Below, piece after piece: positions 1 to 8,651 of a stretch of DNA of 64,000 nt (position 1 is the stretch's first letter; every line of letters starts with the position of its first letter). The notes beneath the pieces were generated by a model. The model made no database searches. It saw nothing but the letters and a program-made list of their open reading frames with translations, and had not been told where the DNA came from. The position numbers were made by a program, and so were the translations under genes. This DNA is from Planctomycetota bacterium (GTDB lineage: Bacteria > Planctomycetota > UBA1135 > UBA2386): contig JAJFFD010000066.1 in the NCBI GenBank assembly GCA_021776805.1, positions 36,490 through 100,489 of the forward strand, written 5' to 3'.

Positions 1-1
1 T

Positions 2-505
2 TTGGCCGCCAATCTGGACCCGGAGGAGGTTCTTCAGGATGCGTCGATCAACATCTATCGCTACCCGAAGAACTTCGATGGCCGGCGTCCTGGTGCCTTC
101 CGTGCCTGGTCGGCGCGCATTATCGACAATGCGATCAGGCGTCAGCTGCGTGTTCATCGCAGTGGACCGGACACGACCCTCGTGCCCATGGAGATCTTGG
201 CCTGTGAGGCAGATGTCAGGCAGCGGGAACCAAGTCGCCTGGTCATGGACCGGGAGGCTTGCGAGAAAGTCAGCAAGGCCATGGTCCTCTTCCTTGCGAT
301 CTACCTGGATGCTTACAGTTCTTTGAGTGAGCGCGAGCGCTTCGTGCTGCAGATGGTCGAGGTGCAGGACATGCGCTATGCGGAGCTCGCCAAGATCCTC
401 GAGATTCGTCCCGAGGCCCTGAAGATGGTGGTCTTCAGAGCACGGCGCCGAATCCACGGCCGAATTCAGGCAGCGCTGGGCGACGGCATGCGCGCCGCCG
501 CCTAG
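2..505 (+). CDS. RNA polymerase sigma-70 family (ECF-like) protein, 5' end probably outside the window
   Basis: C-terminal region4-like HTH (LSERERFVLQMVEVQDMRYAELAKILEIRPEALKMVVFRARRRI); open at window edge. Confidence 0.7.
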   Translation: MAANLDPEEVLQDASINIYRYPKNFDGRRPGAFRAWSARIIDNAIRRQLRVHRSGPDTTLVPMEILACEADVRQREPSRLVMDREACEKVSKAMVLFLAIYLDAYSSLSERERFVLQMVEVQDMRYAELAKILEIRPEALKMVVFRARRRIHGRIQAALGDGMRAAA

Positions 506-512
506 CGCTGGG

Positions 513-1670
513 CTAGAAGGCGCCCGCGAGCACTTGGAAGAAGGTGCCGACGGGTGCCGCCTCGCGAGCGTCTTCGACTGCCCGGCTCACCTGAGTGAGG
601 ATGCGGTCGAAACTCCTGGTCCACTCCTCGTTGTAGATCAGGTTGGCGATCAGCCCGTTGCCTTCCCGTGCCTCGGTGATAATCGCCTCCACGTCTTCCA
701 CGATACTGACGAATTTGTCGCGGAGAGCGGCATCGGCGATGAGGGCGCCGACGATGCCGGCTTCCGGATCATTGGCCTTGGCGAAGACATCCCCAAAATT
801 GACGATGGCCGCGTCGATGTTGTCTGCGGTCTCTGTGCTATTGATCAAGCGGGCGATGGTGCCGTCACCGGTGTCTATCTTGACCCCCACATTGCGGAAG
901 CTCTCAATCGCCTGTTTGACGTTCTCGGCGGTTTCGGTGTCGTTGACGAGCATGCCGAGAGTGCCTTCGCCCTCGTCGATCTTGGCGGCGACACTGTCCA
1001 CTCTGTTGATGGCAGAATCGATCGTCGCCCCCATTTCCGCGCTGTAGATCAGTCTGCCCAGGGGGCTCTCGCCTTTCTCCAGTTCCTCGAAGCTGCGACG
1101 AGCACTCTGTACCGCAGCGTTGAGCTGATCGTAAAGCACCGAGTCCAGCAGGAGTTTGCCAAGACTCGAATCAGAAGAGTTGAGGTTGTCGACGGCGCTA
1201 CGCAGACCGGTGACGATGGCATTGAAGTCCTCGCTGTTGACCATGTCGCCGAGGGCGTCGATGCCGTTCTTCTGAACTCTGCCGCGGAAGGGCAGGCCCA
1301 GGGGCCAGGTCTGTGGGGCCACGCCTGGGTCGATCTCGATACGCTTGGCGCCGAGCAGACTCGCATCCATGATCTTGATGTCCATGTCGGACTTCATCTC
1401 GAGTTCCTCGTCGAGCTCGAGGGTGACCGTGATCCGGTCTTCGGGCAGGCTGCTCTGCTGGTAGCGGATCTCCGAGACCTGTCCCCAGTTGTGGCCCAGG
1501 ACATAGGTCTGATCCCCGACTCGAAGTCCGGAAACGTCTCGGAAGAGCACTTGTATCTGTGGTCGAGCCTGCAGTGACAGGTCCGTCAGAGCCGTCGTTG
1601 CCCAAAGTAGGGTGGCCAAACCACCGAAGAAAACGATGCCTAGAAGGACGTCCTGTCTGCCTCGATTCAT
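513..1670 (-). CDS. mlaD: MlaD/MCE-domain substrate-binding protein of ABC lipid transporter
   Basis: N-terminal TM then MCE domain (IQVLFRDVSGLRVGDQTYVLGHNWGQVSEI...), long helical C-term; adjacent to mlaF/mlaE. Confidence 0.85.
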   Translation of the reverse strand: MNRGRQDVLLGIVFFGGLATLLWATTALTDLSLQARPQIQVLFRDVSGLRVGDQTYVLGHNWGQVSEIRYQQSSLPEDRITVTLELDEELEMKSDMDIKIMDASLLGAKRIEIDPGVAPQTWPLGLPFRGRVQKNGIDALGDMVNSEDFNAIVTGLRSAVDNLNSSDSSLGKLLLDSVLYDQLNAAVQSARRSFEELEKGESPLGRLIYSAEMGATIDSAINRVDSVAAKIDEGEGTLGMLVNDTETAENVKQAIESFRNVGVKIDTGDGTIARLINSTETADNIDAAIVNFGDVFAKANDPEAGIVGALIADAALRDKFVSIVEDVEAIITEAREGNGLIANLIYNEEWTRSFDRILTQVSRAVEDAREAAPVGTFFQVLAGAF

Positions 1671-1716
1671 GCTCGTTCCTCGATTGTTATCTTAGCCGGG
1701 CTCGGATGCGCGATGC

Positions 1717-2445
1717 TCAGTCGGCGCCGCCGCCCATGAAGCTCCTTACCAAACCCGTCTCCGAGGCCTGCATCTCTGCGACGCTGCCTTCTTCCATGAT
1801 GCGTCCCTCGTCGATGATCCCGATCCGGTCGCCGACTTCGAAGGCGCAGGCACGACTGTGGGTGACAACCAGTCCGGTTACTCCCAGTCGATCGCGGACC
1901 TCAGCGATCAGGCGGTGAATCTGTCCGGAGATAATCGGGTCAAGGCCAGCGTTGGGCTCGTCGTAGAGCACGTATTCTGGCTCGGTGATGAGGGCGCGCG
2001 CGATGCCTGTGCGCAGCCGCATGCCGCCTGAGATCTGCGCGGGAAGGCGTCCAGCGGCATGGTCCATGCCGACCATCTCGAGGACCTTCATGACCCGGTC
2101 CATGAGCTCACTCTTGGCGAGCTTGCTGTGCTCGTTGAGGGGGAGGGCGACGTTCTCTGCGACGCTAAGCCAGTTCAGCAGGGCACCGCCCTGGAAGAGA
2201 TAGCCCATTCTCTTGCGCAGGTCCTGCAGCTGGTCACGGGTCAAAGTGGCGATGTCATCGTTGTCGACCAGAACCTGGCCCGAATCCGGTTTGAAGATCC
2301 CGATTACGTGCTTGAGGGTGACGCTCTTGCCGATGCCTGATCGACCCATCAGTACGTAGTTCTCCCCTGCGCCGATCTTGAAGCTCATGCCGCGCAGAAT
2401 CTCGTGACCACCGAGGGTCTTGTGGACGTCGATGAGTTCGATCAA
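1717..2445 (-). CDS. mlaF: ABC transporter ATP-binding protein MlaF-like (TTG start overlapping the mlaE stop)
   Basis: Walker A GRSGIGKS, signature ISGGMRLRTGIARAL, Walker B YVLYDEPNAGLDP; the longer ORF call to 2964 is out of frame with mlaE and spurious upstream. Confidence 0.88.
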   Translation of the reverse strand: MIELIDVHKTLGGHEILRGMSFKIGAGENYVLMGRSGIGKSVTLKHVIGIFKPDSGQVLVDNDDIATLTRDQLQDLRKRMGYLFQGGALLNWLSVAENVALPLNEHSKLAKSELMDRVMKVLEMVGMDHAAGRLPAQISGGMRLRTGIARALITEPEYVLYDEPNAGLDPIISGQIHRLIAEVRDRLGVTGLVVTHSRACAFEVGDRIGIIDEGRIMEEGSVAEMQASETGLVRSFMGGGAD

Positions 2446-3242
2446 GTGTCGATGAGGAAGTAGAAGAACCAGGTGATGATGTAGCCGAAGATGATGATCA
2501 GAACGATCGATGTCATGACCGCGTGCTGCACGGCGCGACCGACGCCCAGTGCCCCGCCGTCTGCCCGCAGGCCAGCGGCGCAGCTGACGGTCGAGATGGT
2601 GAAGCCGAAGATGATCGACTTGAACAGGCCAACGTAGACATCCTTTGGCAGGATGTTCTCCTGGGCAAAGAGGGCGTTTTGCACCGAGACCCAATAGAAG
2701 AGCTGGCTCACGTCCAGGTGGGTCTGTCCGACAATTGCTCCGCCGGCGATGCCGATGAGATTGCTGAACACGGTCAGCAAGGGGCACATGATGGTGAGGG
2801 CCACGACCCGAGGCAGGACCAGGTAGTTGGTTGGGTCGATCGACATGACGTCGAGGGCGGTTACCTCCTCGGAGACTTTCATGGTCCCGATCTCTGCCGC
2901 CATGGAGGATCCAACCATGGCGGCGAGGATGATCGATGTCATGAATGGGCCCATCTCCCGGCACATGGACAGGGAGGTGATGGTGCCGATCATCTCGGAT
3001 TGCCCGAAGTTGCGGAGCTCGATGCCGGTCTGCAGGGCAAGAATCATCCCGGCAAATAGGGCGACCACCGCGGTCACTGGTAAGGCGCGCACGCCGGCGG
3101 CAAAGGCGTGATCGAGGGTGAAGCGATAGCGACGGGGTAGGTAGAGAAGGGCGCCGAGGGTGCGGATCCCCAGGCCGAAGGTGTAACCTGCGGCGAGGAC
3201 CGATTGGCGAGCATAGCTGCCGGTGTCAGCCAGAAAGCTCAT
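2442..3242 (-). CDS. mlaE: MlaE/YrbE-type ABC transporter permease
   Basis: Multi-TM permease; SEMIGTITSLSMCREMGPFMTSIILAAMVGSSMAAEIGTMKVSEEVTALDVMSIDP is the MlaE hallmark. Confidence 0.9.
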   Translation of the reverse strand: MSFLADTGSYARQSVLAAGYTFGLGIRTLGALLYLPRRYRFTLDHAFAAGVRALPVTAVVALFAGMILALQTGIELRNFGQSEMIGTITSLSMCREMGPFMTSIILAAMVGSSMAAEIGTMKVSEEVTALDVMSIDPTNYLVLPRVVALTIMCPLLTVFSNLIGIAGGAIVGQTHLDVSQLFYWVSVQNALFAQENILPKDVYVGLFKSIIFGFTISTVSCAAGLRADGGALGVGRAVQHAVMTSIVLIIIFGYIITWFFYFLIDT

Positions 3243-4735
3243 CGCTCGCTGCCTCCAGCCTCAACTGGCGAAGCCGGCGTCTCTGCTGCGCCCCCGAACC
3301 AAATGGGAATGAACTGGAAGAGCCGGATCACGGAGCCTTCGCTATCCGATTCGTAGTTGAAGAGCAGTGGGACGCTGGCTTGCTTGCGTTCGCCCCTTGT
3401 CCGCGAGGTATAGAGGTGTGCCGCCAGGTTGAAACTCTCATCATCCACGGCGCGCTTGCGCCCCTCGGCGATTGTCCAGAGCCAGGAATAGGCTGCGGTG
3501 GTGCCGCGATCGTTGCCGAGTCGCCATGGCCAGAGAGAGAATGCCCGCCATTCGCCTCTGCCGAGTTCGTCCTCGGTACTGCTGTACAGGGGCCAGACCC
3601 TGCGATGTCGGTCCTCGCTCCCGTCCTTACGTTCGCGGTCGATCTGCCAGTAGAAGGGCAAGAACCAGCTCTCCTTGTCGCTGCCGTTGGGGTCGTCATA
3701 TTCGCGCAGCCAGATCAATGGCCATAGAAAGTTCCAGGCGCGCTGGTGCCCGGTGACAGTCTGAGCGACCAAGGGCCAGAACCACCACTGGAAGATCGGG
3801 TTCGATTCACGCCGGTCGTTGTTGTAGCGGAAGATGGGCCAAAACAGATCCAGATAGAAGAGTTGGTCCTGAATGCTGACCTTCTTGAAGAAGGGCCAGA
3901 GGAAGGTCCAGGCTGCGAGCTTCTGGCTCTCGCGGAAGCCATAGATGGGCCAAAAGAAGAACTGGGAGATCGGATCGCCCGAGTCCAATTCTTCAGTTCC
4001 CCAGCTGAAGAAGGGCCATAGAAAGGCGAAGCGGCGGTAGCTCGGGTCGACGGCGTAGGAATACAGGGGCAGGACCCGGTGCCACCAGCTGCCCTCGCCA
4101 CCATGGCCGTAGCCGAGGAATGGCCAGATGAAGATGTTGCTTACGCGTTCGTCCTTTTCGAGACCCAGGTAGAAGGGGAAAAGGATGAACTGGAATCGCT
4201 CGTAGGTCAGGAAGTCCGGAAAATCGCCGTAGATCGGGAAGACTCCAAAGTAGTCCTCGCTTCCGTCTTCGCTGCTGCCGCCCCAGACAAACGGGAACAG
4301 GAAGTACCAGTCCTTGTCCCATTGATCCTGGTCATTGAGCCGAGTGTGTGAGCGCCATAGGGGGAATAGCCTGCTGTAGCTCTCTTCGCCATCGTCTCTG
4401 GTCATCCCCAGGGGCCAGATGAACTGCTGTTCGGTGACCCTGCGGCTGCCGCTGGGAACATCCTCTTCTTCTTCGAGGTAGCGGTAGAAGGGGCGGATGC
4501 GGAAGTCTACGCCGCCGCTTGGAGTCACCTCGTAGTGGAAGATCGGCCAAAGGAAGTCGAGTTCGGCGACATTGCCTTGCTCGTCCAGCCGCTGCCTGAA
4601 AATTGGCGAGAGGTTGAACTCGCTCGGCAGGAATGTGCAGGAGGTGAGGGTGCAGGCAGCAAGGAGCAGGCTCAGGTAAAGACCTGGCTGATTGCGCATT
4701 CCCGTGGATTGTCGTCGAGCGACCGAACCACCCAT
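3239..4735 (-). CDS. Putative lipoprotein with about 19 WP[FLI]-type aromatic repeats; start probably internal at MRNQPGLYLSLLLAACTLTSC
   Basis: Lipobox LTSC; repeated LWPIF/FLWPFF/FFWPIY/LFPFY motifs; ATGA overlap with mlaE start. Confidence 0.75.
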   Translation of the reverse strand: MGGSVARRQSTGMRNQPGLYLSLLLAACTLTSCTFLPSEFNLSPIFRQRLDEQGNVAELDFLWPIFHYEVTPSGGVDFRIRPFYRYLEEEEDVPSGSRRVTEQQFIWPLGMTRDDGEESYSRLFPLWRSHTRLNDQDQWDKDWYFLFPFVWGGSSEDGSEDYFGVFPIYGDFPDFLTYERFQFILFPFYLGLEKDERVSNIFIWPFLGYGHGGEGSWWHRVLPLYSYAVDPSYRRFAFLWPFFSWGTEELDSGDPISQFFFWPIYGFRESQKLAAWTFLWPFFKKVSIQDQLFYLDLFWPIFRYNNDRRESNPIFQWWFWPLVAQTVTGHQRAWNFLWPLIWLREYDDPNGSDKESWFLPFYWQIDRERKDGSEDRHRRVWPLYSSTEDELGRGEWRAFSLWPWRLGNDRGTTAAYSWLWTIAEGRKRAVDDESFNLAAHLYTSRTRGERKQASVPLLFNYESDSEGSVIRLFQFIPIWFGGAAETPASPVEAGGSER

Positions 4736-4805
4736 GGCGCAGAACCATACTCTAGCGACGAAGAAAGACCATCCTTCTCAGCACCAACTTGGGTACTCTC
4801 CCCGC

Positions 4806-5777
4806 ATGTCGCGCATCATGTCCGGAATCCAGCCGACTGGGAGCTTGCACATCGGCAACTATCTCGGTGCCTTGCTGAATTGGGTGCGCCTGCAGGAGGA
4901 GTATGAATGCTATTTCTCCATCGTCGACTTGCATGCCTTGACCGCTCGCCCTGAGCCACAGGAACTTCGTTTGGCTGTGCGCGAGCTGGCGATTGGCGTC
5001 CTTGCCTCAGGAGTAGACCCGGAGCGTGCTGTTCTCTTCGTTCAGTCCCAGGTCCCGGAGCACAGCGAGCTTGCCTGGGTATTCAGCTGCATGACTCAGA
5101 TGGGTGATCTCAATCGGATGACCCAGTTCAAGGACAAGTCCCAATTCCAGGCGGACAACATCAACGCCGGCCTCTTTACCTACCCAGTGCTGCAGGCGGC
5201 GGACATTCTCATCTATCGAGCGGATCGAGTGCCGGTGGGGGAGGATCAGGTGCAACATCTCGAGCTGGCACGAGAGATCGTGCGTCGCTTCAACGGCATC
5301 TACGGGCAGACCTTTCCCGAGCCAATAGTGGTGCCAGCGAAGGCTCCGCGAGTGATGGGATTGGATGGCGAAAGCAAAATGTCCAAGTCACGAGGCAACG
5401 AGATCGGACTCTTCGAAGAACCTGAAGAGACCATGAAGAAGCTGCGCGGTGCGAAGACTGATCCTCAGCGTCTGCGCCGCAACGATCCCGGCAGGCCGGA
5501 GATCTGCAATGTATTCAGCTACCATGGTTACTTCTCGGATGCTGCAACTTGCGAGCAGATTGCTGCTGACTGCAGATCCGCTAGCATCGGTTGCGTAGAC
5601 TGCAAGCAGTCGCTTGCGGGCAATCTCGAGAAGGTCAAAGGACCTATTCGTGAGCGTGCCCAGGAGCTACGGGCGAATCAGGGTGCAATCGACGAGATCT
5701 TGAACGAAGGCGGTAACAGAGCGCGTGCGGTAGCCAAGGAGACCATGGACTTGGTCCGTGAGCGCGTCGGACTCTGA
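4806..5777 (+). CDS. trpS: Tryptophanyl-tRNA synthetase
   Basis: SGIQPTGSLHIGNYLGA (HIGH) and SKMSKSRGN (KMSKS) motifs; start chosen at MSRIMSGIQ. Confidence 0.95.
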   Translation: MSRIMSGIQPTGSLHIGNYLGALLNWVRLQEEYECYFSIVDLHALTARPEPQELRLAVRELAIGVLASGVDPERAVLFVQSQVPEHSELAWVFSCMTQMGDLNRMTQFKDKSQFQADNINAGLFTYPVLQAADILIYRADRVPVGEDQVQHLELAREIVRRFNGIYGQTFPEPIVVPAKAPRVMGLDGESKMSKSRGNEIGLFEEPEETMKKLRGAKTDPQRLRRNDPGRPEICNVFSYHGYFSDAATCEQIAADCRSASIGCVDCKQSLAGNLEKVKGPIRERAQELRANQGAIDEILNEGGNRARAVAKETMDLVRERVGL

Positions 5778-5790
5778 CAGGGAGATAATC

Positions 5791-6267
5791 ATGAACAGGC
5801 TGCTCTTGCTCGTGCCAATATTCACCTTGACTGCCTGCGCCAGCCCAAAGCCAGCCACAGCCGAAGCGCTTGCAGCTGAAGAGAGCAGGATCATGTCGCC
5901 ATTCATGGATGCGCAAACTCTCGTGGCCCGCTCCGTCCGCGTCCGGATGACTGCAAACTTCTACGACGAGTTTCTCGCGAGCAGAGTGGTGAAGCCGGCA
6001 CACGAGGTCACTCGCGAAGAGAGACCCGATGGTGGCACCAGCTATCACTATCGCGCGATCGAGCGTGAGCCGGTGATGATGTTTCAGATAGGCAAGACAC
6101 AGATTGCCGCTGAGGAGGATCTCATCCTCGAGGTCCTTGGCGGCAGGCAGAACCTTACCCTCAGCGTGGACGCCGAGGCGGTGACCTTGGCAAATGAGAG
6201 TGGTCAGCAGAACATGCGCAGTCTCAGAATTTCGGATGGGTCCTTCCGGCGTGATCCAGTGAGATGA
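5791..6267 (+). CDS. Hypothetical lipoprotein
   Basis: MNRLLLLVPIFTLTACASP lipobox (LTAC); RBS-like ggag upstream. Confidence 0.6.
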   Translation: MNRLLLLVPIFTLTACASPKPATAEALAAEESRIMSPFMDAQTLVARSVRVRMTANFYDEFLASRVVKPAHEVTREERPDGGTSYHYRAIEREPVMMFQIGKTQIAAEEDLILEVLGGRQNLTLSVDAEAVTLANESGQQNMRSLRISDGSFRRDPVR

Positions 6268-7316
6268 AGGCCGGCTGGCTGTTCCTGGCATTGCTGGGGC
6301 TCACGGCCTGCCGAAGCATTGGCCGGGCAAGTGAGCATTACGAAGTCTGTGCCCTGCCAGAATCTGCAGCGGCCTATCAGCAGGCCCGTTTGCACACCAA
6401 TGCGGGTGAGTATGAGCAGGCTTTGCCGCTACTGCGAAGCACGGTGCTGGCCTGTCCGGAGTTCATTCGCGGACACCTGCTGTACCAGGACGCGGCGATC
6501 GATGCGGGAGCTGCGGGCGAGGCTGCGATGCGCGAGTACTACGCAAGCTTCGACCATGCGGGGGACCAGGCGTTGGTCCTCTACCTCCGCTCACGGCTGG
6601 TAGACAACAATCGTGACCGTCTCGACTTACTGAACCGGGTCGTTGCCTGGGATGAGACCTTCTATCGGGCCTACGTGGACAAGGCAGCGGTCTATCGCCG
6701 TAGCCAACGCACCGGGCGCGCCCTGGATGAATTGCGTAATGCGGTTATGGCGGAGCCGGCGAGCATCGCGGCAAATCAGGCCATCGCCGAGGTCATGGTC
6801 CAGTTAGGTAGATACTCCGAGGCTGCTGGGCATTATCGAACCCTGGTGCGATTGAGTCCCAGCAATCAAAGCGTGAAGAAGGACTACCTGAGCTTGCTCA
6901 TCTACGAGCTCGGTGACCTGGATGACGCGGAAGTTTTGGTAGACGATTTGCTTGGCTTCGATGACTTGGATGTGGAGGCCTTGATGGACAAGGCAGCGAT
7001 CGCCTGGATGCGGGGGCAACTGCAGGCCGCGCTTGATAGCTATCACCAGGTCCTACGTCTGGACCCGTCTCGCGCCGAAGCTGTGCTGAATCTGGGTAAT
7101 CTCTACTACCAAGCGCTCGCTGACGATAGTGAGGAGGGGCGACGCCGCTATTGGCCGAAGGCGCGACTGGCCTACACGTACTATCTCGAGAACGGTGCTC
7201 AAGGCACTGCCTATGACCAACTCGATCAGTGGTTGACCGTGCCCATGCGTTTGCGCGAGATCGATCAATTGCTCGGTCCCCGGCCTGATCTGCCGGTGCG
7301 CCTGCAGGACTTCTAG
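6264..7316 (+). CDS. TPR-repeat lipoprotein
   Basis: Signal/lipobox MKAGWLFLALLGLTAC; TPR repeats (GEYEQALPLLRS, GRYSEAAGHYRTLVRLSPSN, GQLQAALDSYHQVLRLDPSRAEAVLNLGNLYY). Confidence 0.8.
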   Translation: MKAGWLFLALLGLTACRSIGRASEHYEVCALPESAAAYQQARLHTNAGEYEQALPLLRSTVLACPEFIRGHLLYQDAAIDAGAAGEAAMREYYASFDHAGDQALVLYLRSRLVDNNRDRLDLLNRVVAWDETFYRAYVDKAAVYRRSQRTGRALDELRNAVMAEPASIAANQAIAEVMVQLGRYSEAAGHYRTLVRLSPSNQSVKKDYLSLLIYELGDLDDAEVLVDDLLGFDDLDVEALMDKAAIAWMRGQLQAALDSYHQVLRLDPSRAEAVLNLGNLYYQALADDSEEGRRRYWPKARLAYTYYLENGAQGTAYDQLDQWLTVPMRLREIDQLLGPRPDLPVRLQDF

Positions 7317-8053
7317 GCAGGTGGGGGCCGCTTTGGTCCGAGTAGTCGGGTGTCCAGGAGTGAGGCCATCGGGCCGCTGCGTGCCAGGGAGGAGCGCAGC
7401 CTGGACCAATCTTCTGCCGCCAATGGATCCCGAGCCGGTCCTGGCGGCAGGAGACGAAACCGAGGCGAGTCTATCTTGGCCAGCTCCCAGCGGCCTTCTC
7501 CACTGGAGCGCGCTAGCCAGTTGCGCAGGTCCATATTCCGATCGCGGAAACCCAGTGCGTGCATCGACTCGATTTGGCCGCGTAGATCGGCCAAGAGGGA
7601 GCGCCCCTGCCCAGGGTCAAGTTCGAGGAGGAGCCTATCGACTGGGCGGCCTGGCCAGGCTTCGGTGACCAGGCAGGCTCGGTTGACACCAAGGAAAGTC
7701 CGGTCTAGCCAGACTGCGGCAGGGCGCGGGGCGGGAAAGCCTGCCCGGGCAAGCCAGCGAAGGGCTCGGTATTCCCGCTCGGCCCTAGTCTCAGCAAAGG
7801 CGGTATTCCGGAGCCATCCCCGGCCCTTGGCGCGTAGGGAGGGGTAGTCGTAAGTCTTTACGTAGTAAGTCTTCGACCCAATCTCCTGGCAGCGCACCCA
7901 GGAGCTCAGCGCAGCCTTGACCGAGCGGCCAAGGGTGGGGCTGCTGAAAGCTGCCAAATCCTTTGGGCCGTATTGCTCAATGCGAGCGAGAAAGCTTGAG
8001 TCTGCTCTTAGCAGTCCCGGGAAGGCCGGGAAATTGCCCCTATCTGTCTTCAC
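7313..8053 (-). CDS. Lipopolysaccharide (Kdo/WaaP-like) kinase family protein
   Basis: Kinase-like motifs HALGFRDRNMDLRNWL and KIDSPRFRL typical of Kdo/WaaP kinases. Confidence 0.75.
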   Translation of the reverse strand: MKTDRGNFPAFPGLLRADSSFLARIEQYGPKDLAAFSSPTLGRSVKAALSSWVRCQEIGSKTYYVKTYDYPSLRAKGRGWLRNTAFAETRAEREYRALRWLARAGFPAPRPAAVWLDRTFLGVNRACLVTEAWPGRPVDRLLLELDPGQGRSLLADLRGQIESMHALGFRDRNMDLRNWLARSSGEGRWELAKIDSPRFRLLPPGPARDPLAAEDWSRLRSSLARSGPMASLLDTRLLGPKRPPPA

Positions 8054-8190
8054 AACAGTATGATTGACAGAAACTTATTCCCTTCGAGCCAAGCTGTCGA
8101 GGCAGGGCAAGGAATGGTGGAAGCATCTTCCCTGCGCTGCGGTCTTCGGCTTCTTCGAGGGGAGCTTGCCACCTTTAGTTGAGGCATGGG

Positions 8191-8598
8191 ATGAGGACCG
8201 TCACCAAGAAAGAACTGGTCAACCGCATAGCGGAGAAGACAGGCGTGACCAAGGTCGTTGCGAAGGACATCATCCAGTCCTTCCTCGACTCGATCATCTC
8301 CGAGTTGTCCGCCGGCAACCGTCTGGAATTCCGTGAGTTCGGAGTCTTCGAGACGAAGGAACGGGCGGCGCGGCGCGCGCAGAACCCGCGCACCTTGGAG
8401 AAGGTAGATGTTCCCTCCAAGCGCATCGTCAAGTTCAAGGTTGGACGGCTCATGCGCAAGAAGGTCTCCGGCGATGATGAGGATGGGGAGTCAGCCCCTG
8501 CTTCTGAGATTCCTGGCGAAGTCTCCAGCCCAGCTGCGGGTTCCGATGCGAGCATGGGCTTGGGCGGGCGGGCCACCATCGATCAACCACACAGCTAA
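8191..8598 (+). CDS. HU/IHF family DNA-binding protein with acidic/low-complexity C-terminal tail
   Basis: TKKELVNRIAEKTGVTKVVAKDIIQSFLDSIISELSAGNRLEFREFGVFETKERAARRAQNPRT; ATG 8191 preferred over upstream TTG. Confidence 0.88.
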   Translation: MRTVTKKELVNRIAEKTGVTKVVAKDIIQSFLDSIISELSAGNRLEFREFGVFETKERAARRAQNPRTLEKVDVPSKRIVKFKVGRLMRKKVSGDDEDGESAPASEIPGEVSSPAAGSDASMGLGGRATIDQPHS

Positions 8599-8619
8599 GC
8601 TCACCTGGGAAAGTGAGCT
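8598..8619. terminator. Hairpin between convergent HU-like and PLP-enzyme genes
   Basis: AGCTCAC-N8-GTGAGCT inverted repeat; no strong T-tract. Confidence 0.4.
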
Positions 8620-8651
8620 AGGCCGGGAAGAACCGTGACTTGGGCCTGCCT

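Noticed and set aside
534-1577. 347-aa plus-strand ORF opposite mlaD
   Set aside because: Antisense shadow of the MCE-domain gene; no family resemblance.
8064-8090. TTGACA hexamer as a sigma-70 promoter upstream of the HU-like gene
   Set aside because: No convincing -10 element at 16-18 bp spacing; not called.
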